NCBI GenBank assembly: GCA_947650285.1
Contig: CANTFL010000851.1
Coordinates: 241,823 to 305,822 of the forward strand
Direction: 5' to 3'
Source: Hyaloperonospora brassicae
Lineage: Eukaryota; Oomycota; Peronosporomycetes; Peronosporales; Peronosporaceae
DNA: 64,000 nt
The position numbers and the translations under genes are program-made. Positions 23,193 to 36,175 of the stretch are shown in pieces. The notes beneath the pieces are model-generated. The model saw only the letters and a program-made list of their open reading frames with translations. It was not told the origin of the DNA and did no database searches. The first letter of the stretch is position 1; each line of letters starts with the position of its first letter.

Positions 23193-25081
23193 ATGAAGCG
23201 CGTGCACGAGACCAACGACAGCGACGACCACGAGCACCCGAAGCGGTCGCGTCGCTCGCGCTGGGACCACGACAGCGTCAGCGACAAGGAAACGACTCGC
23301 GCTGCATCGAATGAGACTGTCGCTGCGGGTCCCCAAGCGCTGAGTGACATTGTCAAGCGGCTGTCGAGCGTCGTCCAGGAGAAGTCGGCGCCCGAGGAGC
23401 TGCAGGCGCTGACAAAAGGTGCAGTCAGTCGCCCTCTCATTGTGAGTAGACTGTATCTTTGTTACGTGATAGTCTCCAGTGTGTGCCTTTGTGTATCGCG
23501 ATCAGCTCTACTGCTCTACGCTCAAATGGAACGACGTGGCGGCTGTTTGGTATTTGATGCTCTTGTCCCCGTGCTTTAGTTTCATATTCGTGTGTCTGCT
23601 GTTGCTTAGGACACTGGCGGCCAGTTAGACGCACAAGCGGCCAAAGCGCGAGCGTTGGCTCAAGCCAGTTTGCTGGCCCTGAACCTGCCTGGTACCAAGG
23701 TCTCGCCCAATGATCTGGCGCGTCGGCTGTACATTGGCAACCTGTACTACGACCTCAAGGAAGAGGACATTCGCAACGCTTTTGCACCTTTTGGTGTGAT
23801 CCACTCGATCGACCTGTCACTAGAGCCAGGGCAAGGAGACAGCTGCAGACTGTTCTTTTTTCCGTGTTTTGTGTTGTAATGATGTTTGTATTGACTCTGT
23901 TTATGTGGGTGGACCGTCGGTGCAGTGCATCGCGATCGAAAGGGTTCTGCTTTCTAGAGTACGAAGACGTTCTAGCAGCTGAGAGTGCTGTGCAAGTGCT
24001 GAATGGAACACCGTTGGCCAATCGCACGATGCGCGTGGGTACTTCAGTGATGAGTGTTTTGCTGCCGCAACGTGCTATTGCTTTGACCGTGCTGTCGCTC
24101 ATGCATGTAGGTGGGCCGACCGCATCGTGGAAATACGAACCCGAACGATTCACTTTCGATCGGCCAGGAGGCGATCAAGAAGTAAGTGCTGACGTGTAAG
24201 ATTTGCTGGAACGTCGTTTGCTAATGTTTGTCACTGATGTAGTGTTCCCACCAAGTGCGTCTATGTTGCCAATGTTCGTGTGGAGCTGAACAGTCAGCAC
24301 TTAGAGGTAAGTGCACGGTAATGAGATGCAAGTCTTGGCCAGTGCATGTTTTCTGATGGAAATGGTTCTGCAGAGTATCTTTTCTCCGTTCGGCGAAATT
24401 CGCGCTTGTGTCATGGCAGCGATTCCGCCCGCTGAAGCTGGAATAGTAAGCAAAGTTACGCGCGCGTTGTTGGTAGGCCTTTGTGATCATATACTCAACC
24501 TGGATATGTATTTACAGCACCGCGAGTACGGCTTTATGGAGTTTGTGGATGAGAAATGCGCCCTCAATGCGATCCAGCACATGAATGGCTTCGAGCTAGC
24601 TGGTCAGGCCCTGAAAGTGGGCAAGGCGAGCGAGGCAGCGGTGCTGATCAATCTTGCCACGAGTCGGGACAAGATAGTGCGCAGTGGACCTGGCGCTACG
24701 GTGAATGGAGCCAATGGTGTGATTGAGCCGAAAAAAATGGCAATGTTTGCTGAAGATGACGTCGAAGGTGTAAAGGACGTCGCAGATGGCAACGACAGCT
24801 GTTGCCTCTGCTTAGTGAACCTCGTAAAGTGCGGTGAAGTCGACGAGGATCTCGAAGACGAGGTGCGTGTCGAGTGTGGCAAGCTTGGTGTCGTCAAGAA
24901 CGTGGAAATCCACGAGCTGGCCGACCACGTGCGCATTTTTGTCTTGTTCGAGGACGCAGCTGGAGCTTTCAAAGCCAAACAGGCGCTGCACGGCCGATTT
25001 TTCGGTGGCAACCAAGTTGAAGCTCACTACTATGCCCTGAGCGAGTTGGAACAGCAACGATACACGAGTAGCTTTTTGTAA
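23193..25081 (+). CDS. PUF60: PUF60-type poly(U)-binding splicing factor
   Basis: Seven exons: 23193-23441, 23610-23830, 23926-24034, 24111-24181, 24243-24306, 24374-24445 and 24518-25081. They join in frame to 449 residues. RRM1 covers about 122-197, with RNP2 LYIGNL and RNP1 [11 protein letters not shown]2 covers about 221-300 ([15 protein letters not shown]). A C-terminal U2AF-homology motif lies at about 356-445, where GRFFGG takes the place of the R-x-F loop that binds tryptophan ligands. The N-terminus is charged ([11 protein letters not shown]). This is the architecture of human PUF60, a partner of U2AF in 3' splice-site recognition in the nucleus. Introns are 168, 95, 76, 61, 67 and 72 bp. 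All are GT-AG except intron 2, which I place as GC-AG because no GT donor restores the RRM1 frame. The exon model is my inference from splice signals and family fit. Confidence 0.85.
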
Positions 25082-25292
25082 AAAGCTTGAGCAAAGAAAG
25101 CAAAGTGGTGGATGAGGTGAACGTAGTAGTACATGGATACGCACATACACGAAGACGGATTTGATTGAGTGAGCAAGGACGTGCGCGCGGGTATACTCCG
25201 CTGTGCTCGCTTCTTGTGTATCGTGCACGCCGTATCTGGAGCCCTCGCTTTCGCTTGGCTCTTGACTCGTTGTCGTAAGCACCGCACTGCTC

Positions 25293-25956
25293 TCAGAGCT
25301 TCTGGTCCGTCTTGGCTAACTCGAGAATGAACTTGCCTTCCTTGTACTTTTCCGATGCGTTGTGTGCTTCTTTCTGTATGTAGGCCCAGCCTCCCGCAAG
25401 AAGAGCAAAGAGTTCGGCGCCCAGGAACGCAAGTGCAAAGAATAACGAAGTCAGATACGCTGCGTCAGTCACGGAAATCCAAATGGAAGATTGATGCAGT
25501 ACGTATACGTACGTATTTCCAGCCTACGACACTCCAGCAAGTGTTGCAATAGAGATCCAGCACGACGTGTAGCCCCGTCATGAGCATTCGCTCTTCAGGT
25601 GGACCAGTACAGACATTGACTCTGGTCATTCGAACAAGTAGCTGCATGAGCAGAAAAGCCGTGAATGGCTGTGAAATAGTAGTAGGCTGCCAACTCACGC
25701 CGCGCCAAAGAGATAGGCTTTGCCGCTCGTGCCTTGGAATTTCTGCGTAAGAGTCGCAAATATGTCGAAACAGGAGGAATCGAGAGCAGAAAAGTGCACG
25801 AGCATGAGGATTAAACGACCAGAGCGCGATGGCATATGAGGTGATAGCGTTCGTGACCTTCGAAATGATATCTTCGTTGCGAGCCAAGTGCGCGTGACAC
25901 TCGGCGCAGCGAAAGACACAGGAGCTGTCCACGAACTCCTCAAAGACCCGTCCCAT
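25293..25956 (-). CDS. Yippee-family zinc-binding protein
   Basis: Four exons on the minus strand: 25956-25858, 25742-25699, 25621-25513 and 25373-25293, giving 110 residues. The start is ATG (MGRVFEEF), the usual Yippee opening; the frame is open nine codons further back, but only to a TTG. Two CxxC pairs, [10 protein letters not shown] and [15 protein letters not shown], form the zinc site. Other family landmarks are [24 protein letters not shown] and [10 protein letters not shown]. The family's usual length is about 110-120 residues. Yippee proteins are small conserved eukaryotic proteins related to the cereblon/Mis18 fold and linked to cell-cycle and ubiquitin functions; the precise role here is unknown. 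Introns are 115, 77 and 139 bp; intron 1 has a weak donor (GTCACG). The gene is convergent with PUF60, 211 bp apart. Confidence 0.88.
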
Positions 25957-27518
25957 CACTTTTGAGCTCTTGCGCGGTTTCAAATCACGTAACGATGTGG
26001 GCGAATTCTCCGGTACCGACTTTAATTTCGTCCGGGCACTTCAACTTACCGCATTTCGCTGGTACAATAGCACAGGACCCCACCCAACTTTCTAGACGCA
26101 AGCAACGTCCTTCACGCTGCATTGTTAAACTACTCTGCGCAAGCGGTACCAGCAACCGAGAGAAAAAAGCAGCTGAGTGCGTCTCGATCTCGACCAACGC
26201 ACGTCCGGTAGTTGACTCTGAGTTAACGCCGTCCAGCCTAAGAAATCTTGCTGCATTGAGATGATATCATGCTGGCTTGCAATGGCCTTAACTGAGCAAC
26301 CCTCACGGATCAGTGAGGACGTTATAGGGGCAACAAGTGCGTCGAGAACGTTGCTTACGTAGATCGAACATGACTGACGATGAGGCATTTCTGATCGCTA
26401 GAAGAGGCTGAGCTCGTCGCCAATTGCCGCATAGCACTAGCGCGAACATAGGTAGCCGCGGGTTTCGATTCTCAGTGGCCAAAGCGGACCCGGCGTCGTA
26501 TGGTACCGGACACGTGATACCGTCGTATATGATGGCATCTTCCCGAATCAATTGGTGCTTTCTGTATGAATACACGACAGGCCGACCCTGGAATCGCATG
26601 GTTGGCTAACGCGCAGATTACACCTTGGTCGTGGCATACGCCGTTTCCAGCTTTGGTTTATCCACTGAGGCTCGCAGGTCATACCAAGCGTGGCTATAGC
26701 TCAATAGCTGCATGCTCCGTGCTTGGTGAAATGCCCGGCTGGGTCTTGAAACAGCGGGACAGTTGCGGTGGTCACAATTGTGCTCGCTTGACGTCTCGTG
26801 TTGAAAAGGCTCATCATGTAGCGTAGTCGATCATGCTTCAGTGGACGAACCAATAAGTACATGAACATGTAGTGAGATCGAAAGATAGGAACACAAGGAG
26901 CGCCGATCAATTCCATTGCTCAGATGCATAAAGTCGAAGCACTCGTGTAGTTTCTCTGTGTAGCAAGCGACGCAAAATAGCCGACTACATTCAAAGTAAA
27001 GTCTCTGACAGGCGTATGCACCGTGTGACCCAGACTGTAAAATGAGGTCTTCGTTGCTTGATAACGCTCACTAATGGGGCAATTGTACGGCGGTATGGTT
27101 GGCCATGGTTTTGAAGTACGAACGCGCCACCAGCTTGTCAGTGATGTACCCATCGTCAACGAAGGAAAGCACACTGATACTTTCGTCGATGATGCGGCGC
27201 ACAAGCATTTTGTGTCATCAATATGTCTATACAAGGATCCTTTGCAAGCACGTGTTGTGCTATCGCCGACATCGGCGTTCGCCAACTGAGACTCGATCAA
27301 TGGGCATGTGCGAGCCCTTAACATTGACATCCATTATGGCCAACAATTGCTTGGAACACGACACCCGGTACGAGTAACTGACCCGTTTAAGAACACGACA
27401 CCTGACATAAAGTACTTGACCCGTATATCGAAATGTCGCGCTAACAATGTACGTACACCCGGCCTACAATACACTCAACGCTGAGTTGCCATCATTTCCC
27501 ACGACGTATCAAATCAAG
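25957..27518. other. Intergenic sequence, no gene recognised
   Basis: Short frames occur on both strands, the longest being 136 codons on the minus strand at 27330-26920. None has a motif I can name. The first few hundred bases should contain the Yippee promoter. The rest may be decayed mobile DNA, but I cannot show it. Confidence 0.4.
27354..27427. repeat. 37-bp tandem duplication
   Basis: Two diverged copies of a unit beginning GAACACGACACC and ending TTGACCCG (ACTGACCCG in the first copy), with period 37 (starts at 27354 and 27391). Confidence 0.65.
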
Positions 27519-27960
27519 AGTTAACAGGGCGAGCCCGCTACACGTCATTGACACTAAAATGGGTTCATAGGAATATTATCTATGTTGATCTTATTCTCTA
27601 ATATTTACGTTGCCGAGTAAATATCAAAGAAATATTATCGTCGAAAGTAACGTTTAGTGCTGCTGCACTCATTGGCTGATATCGGCTATTATATCAACCG
27701 ATTAAACTTTCAATCGTTGTTAGATGCGCGGTTTGGGTGCTGAGCAGGTAGCCATAAACGTATTGTTTAATGTGCTTACAGTGAAGCAAAAGCGGTATCT
27801 AACGTGGCACCAGCAGCTACGTACTGGACTACCAGTACGGAGTCAACTCTTACTGACAACAACGAAGCTCAGTGCCCTTCTACCTTTATACACTGCACAG
27901 AGGAAGGGTAAAAGACTACGACGAAGACTTTGGTCGTAGCAAAAGTAAAACCGTTATTAA
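27519..27960 (+). repeat. LTR fragment related to element 2, plus orientation
   Basis: Resembles the element 2 LTR: an opening like TTAACAGGGCGAGCCC, then GAATATTATCTAT, then a GGCTGAT...ATATCAACC block and TTAGATGCGCG. No internal retroelement sequence is attached, so it is a solo or broken LTR. Confidence 0.6.
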
Positions 27961-28029
27961 TAAAAGTAAGCCCAATATCTCTTGTGTCTGATCTGTCCTA
28001 ACTCAATCATATCAATATTACCAAATCTA

Positions 28030-28234
28030 TGCCGACGTCTACTCACCACCCATTGCGCGCGTCTAGCAGCGATTGGTGGGTTGATATAAACACAATTTCA
28101 ACCAATGAGTAGACCCTTAGTTCATCTCAACAATATCACTGTATTTGGAGATATTGCTAACATAATATTCAACATAATATTCTTAAATACCATTTCTCAG
28201 AACGGTGATTTCATGTATCAGTTACCCCATTACA
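28030..28234 (-). repeat. LTR fragment related to element 2, minus orientation
   Basis: On the minus strand it starts TGTAATGGGGTAAC at 28234 and includes GCTAGACGCGCGCAATG, the landmark of the element 2 LTR. With 27519-27960 it forms a tail-to-tail inverted pair. Confidence 0.7.
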
Positions 28235-31200
28235 CGGTACATTTCGAGAGTTCGACGAGAGATTAGATGCAGTTGTATTTTTCGTCATTGAGTGGTCTCA
28301 CCTCCCTCCCTCAGTTCGTGCAGTGCACGTGATCTTTCGAGGCAACCGTCTGCCCAGACTGCATTCAGGATAGGCAGCTTGTACTATGTCAGTACAAGCA
28401 TTGGTGCCCGTTACAAAGTAGAAACGCGCTATGCTATAACTTTACGTCAATCAAGCGTCACAAATGACGCAAGTCTGATCTGCTGTCAGTGCTCACGAAA
28501 CAAAGATTTTACACGTAGTTACTTTATTGATGGGCTACAATCGGCCTATCTGCTCAGCAATTACCGGATATGATGATATCGCATCGAAAGAGGTAACAAT
28601 TCGTCATTTCCACGGGGCTTTCTACCTTCAAATTGCAAATAGTACAAGCTATGATACTGAAATCAGTGTGATTAGGCGCCACAAAATCTCGCGGACACTG
28701 AAAGTGCAGCGAAAATCGATCACCTTATTGTTAGCTCTTTGCTGAACGCATAAATAAGAGCCCAAGGTATAATCGTCAAGTAATTCAGACAAATTTTGTA
28801 CTAAGTCTTACTTCTAAGTCACATTACCACAAACACGTACCTTGGCACATCATGTTAAAAGCTGTGTGTTAATACACTCGTGCAAAGTAGGCTAAAATTA
28901 AACATAAAATATGTCCAGTGTTAATTTTTACGTTAACACTACGACATGTAGACCATCGGCACTGCAACCTTACCAGGTCAAGTTTTACATGGCGCACGTC
29001 CAGTCCGCCTATCACCATATGCTGGTTCCTCATGTCAACTCTATCTTCCAGTCCCATATGTCTCGACAGAATGATCGTCCTGCATGGTATCCGTCTCTCT
29101 TTTTCTACCTGTGAAGCTGTCAATATAATGAACAATCATGTCAGGTCGGGCCTTGCCTGTACTATGTTTTTCCAGGGAACATATCCCTTCATCATCTTTT
29201 AAAATTTGCCACGAACAATGTCTTCTAATACCTTAATCATCACACATTACGTGCATCTGGAACTGATTAGTGAGTTTATCGGCTGATGTTTTATAGCCTT
29301 AATTAGTCCACGGGTAGAGTATCAGCAGCTACGAAAAAGGTTTTGGCCAACGGAATACTTCGATGATATCCGCAAAAATTATTTATATAAATATTACCTC
29401 TAAATATTATATATTTTGCTTAGCGATAAATATTTATTTTCGCACAACAAAATGCCGAGAGGATGATGAACATACACAATCTAGTCATGATGCTGTAAAA
29501 ATCAATAAATCATATAATTTTTGTATATGATAGTTGAATCGCGACAAAATTAGGATGTTATCCTAAAATGGCAGTATGCACCAAAAGGAGGGGGGGAAGA
29601 TATCATTATTTATACAGAGACAAAAATATGCACTGCCGATGTTTCCTGTATAAACGATTGGCAGCATGTCTATGATCGTTCCTTTACAATTGCGTATTTC
29701 TGCTAGGTTTCATCTCCTATTTTATAAAGTATATAAACGACAACCTAGTCACAAAACAGTCGTATCGCACCATATAGAAGATGCCTCGACGCTTCTGATG
29801 TAGCCTAACATTATTGCGTATTGTCCGACGATCAGATCACAAATCTTCCAGCTCTCTCCATCCATCTTTTGTTGTTGGAGCTTGAATAAATGTGAATCTG
29901 CCGGTTCGAATCGATTGAACACGATGAGATTGCGCCATATCAAATGAAGCGTAAAAAATGGTACGTGATGATGTAAGAGGTACGACTGGAGGCAGAATGA
30001 GACAAGGGGTCACAAAATATATTGGAAAAGACGAAACATGATAGTTTGGACTTGACGAAATGACTGAGTTGTCATTGCGGGTTGTTACGTGAGCGCTCGT
30101 CGACGCACCAAGATTGATTGCTCGCAAAACAAAAAGCGCGATGTATTGTAAAATATTATGACCGCTACAAAAAAGGCCGGTGACGGCGGTAGTATTGGTG
30201 ATTAAAATATGAATTTTATAGTATGGGTGCTATAAAGAAAGAAATAAAATTGATATTTAGTATTTATTGTGGAGTACATAATGCACATAAGCTAGCAGCT
30301 CGGGTCTTCACTGCGAACACGAGTTACAATAAATCGATGTACACTTATGCCATACTATTACAAAGATGTCGTTTTCGATGCAACAATATGGTACTTTGAT
30401 CGTATAGCTCATGTCTTATTAGGCGACGGTACCGGCCTGTCGACTAATTTTTGTTGTGACCCTATTTGGTCGGTAGAGAGATGAGACTGATCCGGCACCT
30501 TCAGATAGTCGATAAATTCTATGTAATCTAATTTGCCTCAGTACTTTACAAATGTCGTCACCATGACATAAAATGCATGTGATTTACAACATGTGTCATA
30601 CGATCGTATAGCATGCATCGGTAATTATTTTGTTAGTAAGTGCATTTTTCGAATTGATTAAAACGTTTATATCGATATTTTTCTCGAAATATCTGCGAAG
30701 ATTATATTAATGCTTTCACTTTTGCTAATGCAACTATTACTTGAATCGGCAAGAGAAACTGAGTGTTTTGGTACGGTCCGTCACACGTACAGTGTTTTGC
30801 TTGCGTTGATGTATACGCATATTGCCTTCGCTGGCCCGATACATTCGATAGGCAGGTTGTTGAAAGTCTGTAGCAAAAAAAATGTCGAAGTTGTGCAATA
30901 CGCATTCGTGTATGGCCATTCTGAAACATGTTTTCTGAGGTATAATACGGCCTCATTAGTCATCATTACCATTTTTTAAAACACAAAAATAGTGCTCGTA
31001 TTCTACAAAATATCATGTAACGAAAGTATCGACTAAACAAAACAGTCGATAATTGCTCCAATTTATATTCCACTTGCGCAGTGTACTTTTTTCTACACAT
31101 GCACGCAAAGTAAGTACGTGCATACGGAGATGTGATGGTAAGCCCCTGCTTTTTTATCTACGTAAAGCCGACTACTATCGACTAGTGCGACGTCATGGCC

Positions 31201-31399
31201 TAAATCTCTACTGAGCTAGTATTATGTAAAATAATACGCTCATCATCAACGCTCCAATTCAGCCTAGCTCGACAAGTCATTTCGACGAAACTGACCTCGA
31301 CAATTCGGAACTTTACGAGTCCAGCTTCGACGACCATAACCTCAATAAGTCGTAAGTCAATGAGTGAGACCTCAAGGATTTGAGGACCTTGAGATATTT

Positions 31400-32030
31400 T
31401 ATCGATTGACTACGAATTTGTAAGAAAATTCACAGGCGAGAGAGTAGGAGCCACTCACGTAGCTCTCACTGAAAAGGAATAGGGATAATAAATACATGGC
31501 AGAATCTTGCAAGTCCAATACAGTCGTTTACGTATTAATCGGGCTATATTATACATGCCGTAGAACCTTGCGGGCATAGTTTGTAGAGATTTCGACTAAT
31601 AGAGCCAAGATACTTCGTCAGCCCAGAGTATGCATTTGCTACCGGCGGTTAAGACTTGTCAATCGGCAAGCCCAAGACCCAATAGACGGCCTTGTTAAAG
31701 TATTGTCCAGCGACAAGCCACTCACCCGATAGAAGGGAACCTTTAAGACTTGTTTAGCGACGATCAGTCAGACCTCAGTCGAGGGCACTAAAAATCTTCT
31801 AGTCGGGTGTACACTGCACCCGGTGACCTATAAAAGCGCATATATCGTCAGCTCTTAATATTTGGTGTGCAATCATAGGAGTACTAGATTTGAAAGCTTC
31901 TGAGAGTAGGCAGACTTCTATAGCGTTGGTTGAGATGAATCTGTTGTCCGATAGCCACAACTATACTTGAAGGGGCGAATCTCGAGTGGGTATAGCTATG
32001 TCATATTTTAAAAGCCCAACTCGCCGACTT
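31400..32030. other. GC-richer patch, possibly a solo LTR
   Basis: This patch stands out from its AT-rich surroundings and has a TATA-box-like CCTATAAAAGCGC at about 31830 after a GGTGACC block, as LTR promoters often do. I could not define LTR ends or a partner copy, so the call is tentative. Confidence 0.2.
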
Positions 32031-35000
32031 ACCTTGGTGATATTTTTGTGTTGGTGCGTCAAAAGTGTATTATTACAATTTTAAATAATCATTATACCAC
32101 CCTAGTACCTTGCTGTATGTAAATTTATTACTATTAGATGTGTACTTCCGGCACACAAATTATTAGTTGCTTAGCGTGGGTCTCTTCTTCTTTTAACAAC
32201 GACGCGCTTAGTTCTTTTCATTCCACACGATGATACTTTCATTTTACCCACAATGAAATATAACCTGTCAACCACTATAGCACTTTTAATGCATTCTCCC
32301 CTACTTGTAGGTGAGATTGGCGTTCACGGGCTTGTCCTTTTCATTGTACGTACCTGCACAAGCAAAGTTTCTTTTGTCGCACGACAATCGAATTATGTAT
32401 ATTTACTTCTGCATGAACATCCATTCTGCTCTCACTTGGGTGTAAATCTCCGGTCGGTTGTATCGTTGCCGGCCGAAAATATTTCTGAAAGCTGAATCGA
32501 TCATTTTTTGACAGCGCCTTGTCAAGTAAGCCGCCTAAATTCTATTATTTCTTCAACTTTTATAATATAGCACATAAAATTTAGATTCATCGGCCATTTG
32601 ATCTCGCAATTTATGTCATCATTCATATAGTGTCGTGTTTTGCCGCTTTAATTTGGTTTACAAGCTATGATAACTACAGGTGCTGAAGTATCATCCTCCA
32701 TCGCAGTGTGTACTCTCCTCTGAAGTGAAGTCTTGTAGGATACGATGATTTAAGTCTCTGAGGTCCACAAAGCCATGGTGGTTTGTAATTTCGCATCTTT
32801 TACAGATCATTACCCTCCCATTAAATTGGATTTTATCCTCATTTTTTCCAGTCGCTATTTATACCTCAATTACAATGCCCACATATGGCAATCTATTATC
32901 GCTCGTTGCACCCTTCGAAGAGTTGTTCCTCGCATCCTAGCTTTATATAAGTACCGCATAAACTTTATACAGAACCACAATGCTTGTGAATAGAATTAAT
33001 TTCAACCATCTTATAATACCGGCAGCCAAAAGATCGGTTCGTATACGTACAGCCGAGTAAATCAACAACCTAATCTTCTACAATATTAAATTTCATTGTC
33101 GTCCCCGTCAAATGCTTATGTGATATTGCTATCACCTGCATTTGTTTTACTGACTTTTGTGCTACCATGAGCTGCACCGAATTTGAATATGTCTAGGACC
33201 TCGTTGCAATGTTTTTTTGGAGGATCTAGACTTCTCGTTATTAATATTGATCTACTCTGTAGACAATTATGCAAGCTTTCACCTATGTATAAACCCTACT
33301 TCCATCAATGGCCGCATGTATCCAATGTTTGTAACCCACTTATCTACTCGCTAGATCCACATGATCAACATAAAGAATGAGAAAGACCAGTGTATCAGCT
33401 CAAAGATAAAAATATTAGCAAGGCTCAGTTTTATTCGATACAAAGGCTTATGAAGTCAATAAACACTTAATCTTTTGGTTCAACTCATCTCCAGACTAGG
33501 GTCTTTCTTTGAGAGCTCTATTCACATAGTGTATCATTTCTTTGCATCAGTTAGAGTTGAGTAACGACTCCGACGTACTACTTGATCCCTAAGCTAGTAT
33601 TTTATATAGACCTTGTTCACATCTCCGTAACTTTAACAACAATCCATACTCAATGATCAGTGCTACTATAACTTTGAAATGTCACCAATCATGTCACAGG
33701 TCAAAAAGAGGACCAGTATCACATTTGGGTCTCAACATTCCCTCCCTTATATTCAAAGCTCAAAATTGAGTAATATAGCTATTGTAATCAATTTCATTTT
33801 AATTCATCACATCAGCCTTATACGTTTGCACTCGTTAATGTGATTCCTTACCTATTCGATCAAGTTCAAATTAAAGATCATAGCGCTCATCCTCTTTTCA
33901 TTTCAAGCTACCACTACTTATTTTCAGATGATCTTTATCTCTTCTTTTTAACTACCTTAAGCTTCTCATGCTCGCAGTGTACCGCTACCTTAGCAGGAAT
34001 TGCCTCAATAACACTTTTTATGACATTTTTATGTAAAGCGGTTACACTTTAAACATACAGGAGGCCGTCTATTATAAATGTATCCATCTCATATGTATTG
34101 TCTACTTATAGCAACTTCCTCATATGTTTTACCGAGATTTCTTCGGAGGAATCATTTCTGTGGCGTGTGTCTTGTCAAGATCGTTTCTTTTACTTCAGTG
34201 GAATTTAAAAATGCCTTTCCTGATCCGGCTTGCATTTTATGAATTAACCTTGATCATCCGAGCCGCTAAAAGTTTTTTTTATCATCAAATATTTGACAAT
34301 GCCTTGTTAATTACCAACGTTTCTGTCTTTAACGTATATGGCTGTCGGTTTTCATCAAATATAGATGTCTCAATATCAGTTCCGGTGGAAGATCGACCAT
34401 TTGCAAGGGAAAATTGTCACAACCAGGATATCTATTGTCTACTATCGTCGAATTTTCTTTCATGCTCGGGAGCTGCCCTGTTTGCTTTGCTGTATCAATG
34501 CCAACTGTATCAAAGGATGGCAGTGACAAAGTGATACAGATCATCGTATCGATTTTTTTAGCTTCCAGTAAATCTTCAGAGAGGTATCGGCTACTATCAA
34601 TGTCTCGTTTTTGCGAGATCCAGTTCAATTGCAACGTAAACCACGTTCAAGAATTGTATAAATTACCACATAACTATCGATGTCTATAAATGCATGCATC
34701 ACGTGCTGCACTACATGTTCTATCGAGACGAAATTTTATCACTTGCTCAATTTTCGAGGTATGCAAAAAAGTGTATTCACGAATTACCATCTGTCATTAT
34801 TACAATGACACTTGCTAATTTGTTTGAATAGTGTACGCAGTGAGTTTCAACTTTTTTGGTTCTACATACATCGAATGCATGTTGATTCTCGTGTGATGCA
34901 GCGGGTCCAGCATTTCTCGGTGGCGATTCCATTTTCTTGTAAGCTATCTCAAGCCATTGAGGTATTGTATTGTCGATATCTGTAATAAGGCAGCCTTTTA

Positions 35001-35682
35001 AAGCATACACAATCAATTCGCTATGTAATGTCGACCAATCAGGATGTAACATCGACGTATTACGATACTTTGACCGTTCACCTTTAAGATTAGTTGCGGC
35101 TCTTGACCATCGTAGACCTCGCAATTTTTTCACTCAGAGCTTGTATTAGATCAGTATCTTAAGCCACTCCACTATTTTACCACATAGCAAAAGGTGAACG
35201 CAGACTTTTTACGCGGTTTTAAACGTAGCCGGCGCAGTAAACATTGATAAATATAATTCCGTTACCCTTATCCGATACGCGCCGTCTATCCAATCTTCAA
35301 AACTCAAACAATCTTTATTATCGACTTCACCGAATCGTCACTAGAAAAGTCCCAAACGATCATTTTTACCGAAAAATTCGCTCATTGGTCGACGAGTTAA
35401 TTTTTGCTGTCTAATTTTCACCGACTCGCAATCGACGAGACTACTTCTTTCACTGGCACCAAGTGTTTCCAACCCAAGCCAACTTAATTTCTTAACGCTA
35501 CACTTTTAGCCTCTACAAGCTACTCCTTTCGCCTTTTAATTACATATACTATCATTTGTGCGCAGGGTCTTACTAAAATATTATACAAATATATTAATAA
35601 TAATGAACTTTGTAATTTATATCGGATGCTGCATTGACAAATTTATTTCATCGGCTTCCCGTACTTCTCATATTTGCCATAT

Positions 35683-35768
35683 ACATACATACATAAATAC
35701 ATACATACATACATACATACATACATACATACATACATACATACATACATACATACATACGTACATAC
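35683..35768. repeat. (CATA)n microsatellite
   Basis: About 20 tandem CATA units with one interruption (ATAAATAC) near the left end. The HTYIHTYI-type open frame across it is a by-product of the repeat. Confidence 0.95.
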
Positions 35769-36101
35769 AAAAAATAATTCTGGATCTTTAAGGAACGTTC
35801 GGCAAGCTTTACAGATACTTTATATGCCGTGATCTGGACCGATAAAACCTTCCTATTCGTTGCCGACCGACATTGTTCGTGGATTATTTTAACCGGCTAT
35901 GTTTATTGGCAATTCGCTCGATATCAGTATGTACACCGCAGCATCCTTTCAAAGCAGATACGACAGTCTTACTGTATATAGCGTAATCTTCATCATTTAA
36001 ATTACGGTCTAGCGCTTCCTATCACATATTATTAGTCTGATCTATTCAGTACAGACATCTTTTTTTCCTGTGCGAATCGTTCATCTCTACGTGCGAATTC
36101 T

Positions 36102-36175
36102 TTCCCGACATCCAATGTTGACTATGTTGATTGGTGGATTTCCCGACATTCAATCTTAACTATTTTGATTGGTAG
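36102..36175. repeat. 38-bp tandem duplication
   Basis: Two diverged copies of a unit beginning TTTCCCGACAT and ending TTGATTGGT, starting at 36102 and 36139-36140. Confidence 0.6.

Noticed and set aside
25957..25983. Nine-residue N-terminal extension of the Yippee protein
   Set aside because: The first codon is TTG, and the family typically opens at the MGR-type start.
25465..25983. Single 172-codon ORF on the minus strand
   Set aside because: It reads through introns. Splicing gives a clean Yippee protein, while the unspliced frame loses exon 2.
26701..27330. Possible Copia-type remnant
   Set aside because: A few RNase-H-like words on the minus strand are too weak; no RT, integrase or LTR could be placed.
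29578..29600. Purine run GGAGGGGGGGAAGA as a polypurine tract
   Set aside because: No TG-starting LTR or retroelement coding sequence beside it.
29895..29920. B-box-like GGTTCGAATC
   Set aside because: No pairing acceptor, D or anticodon arm around it, so not a tRNA gene.
35558..35791. 77-codon ORF with HTYIHTYI repeats
   Set aside because: Translation of the CATA microsatellite.
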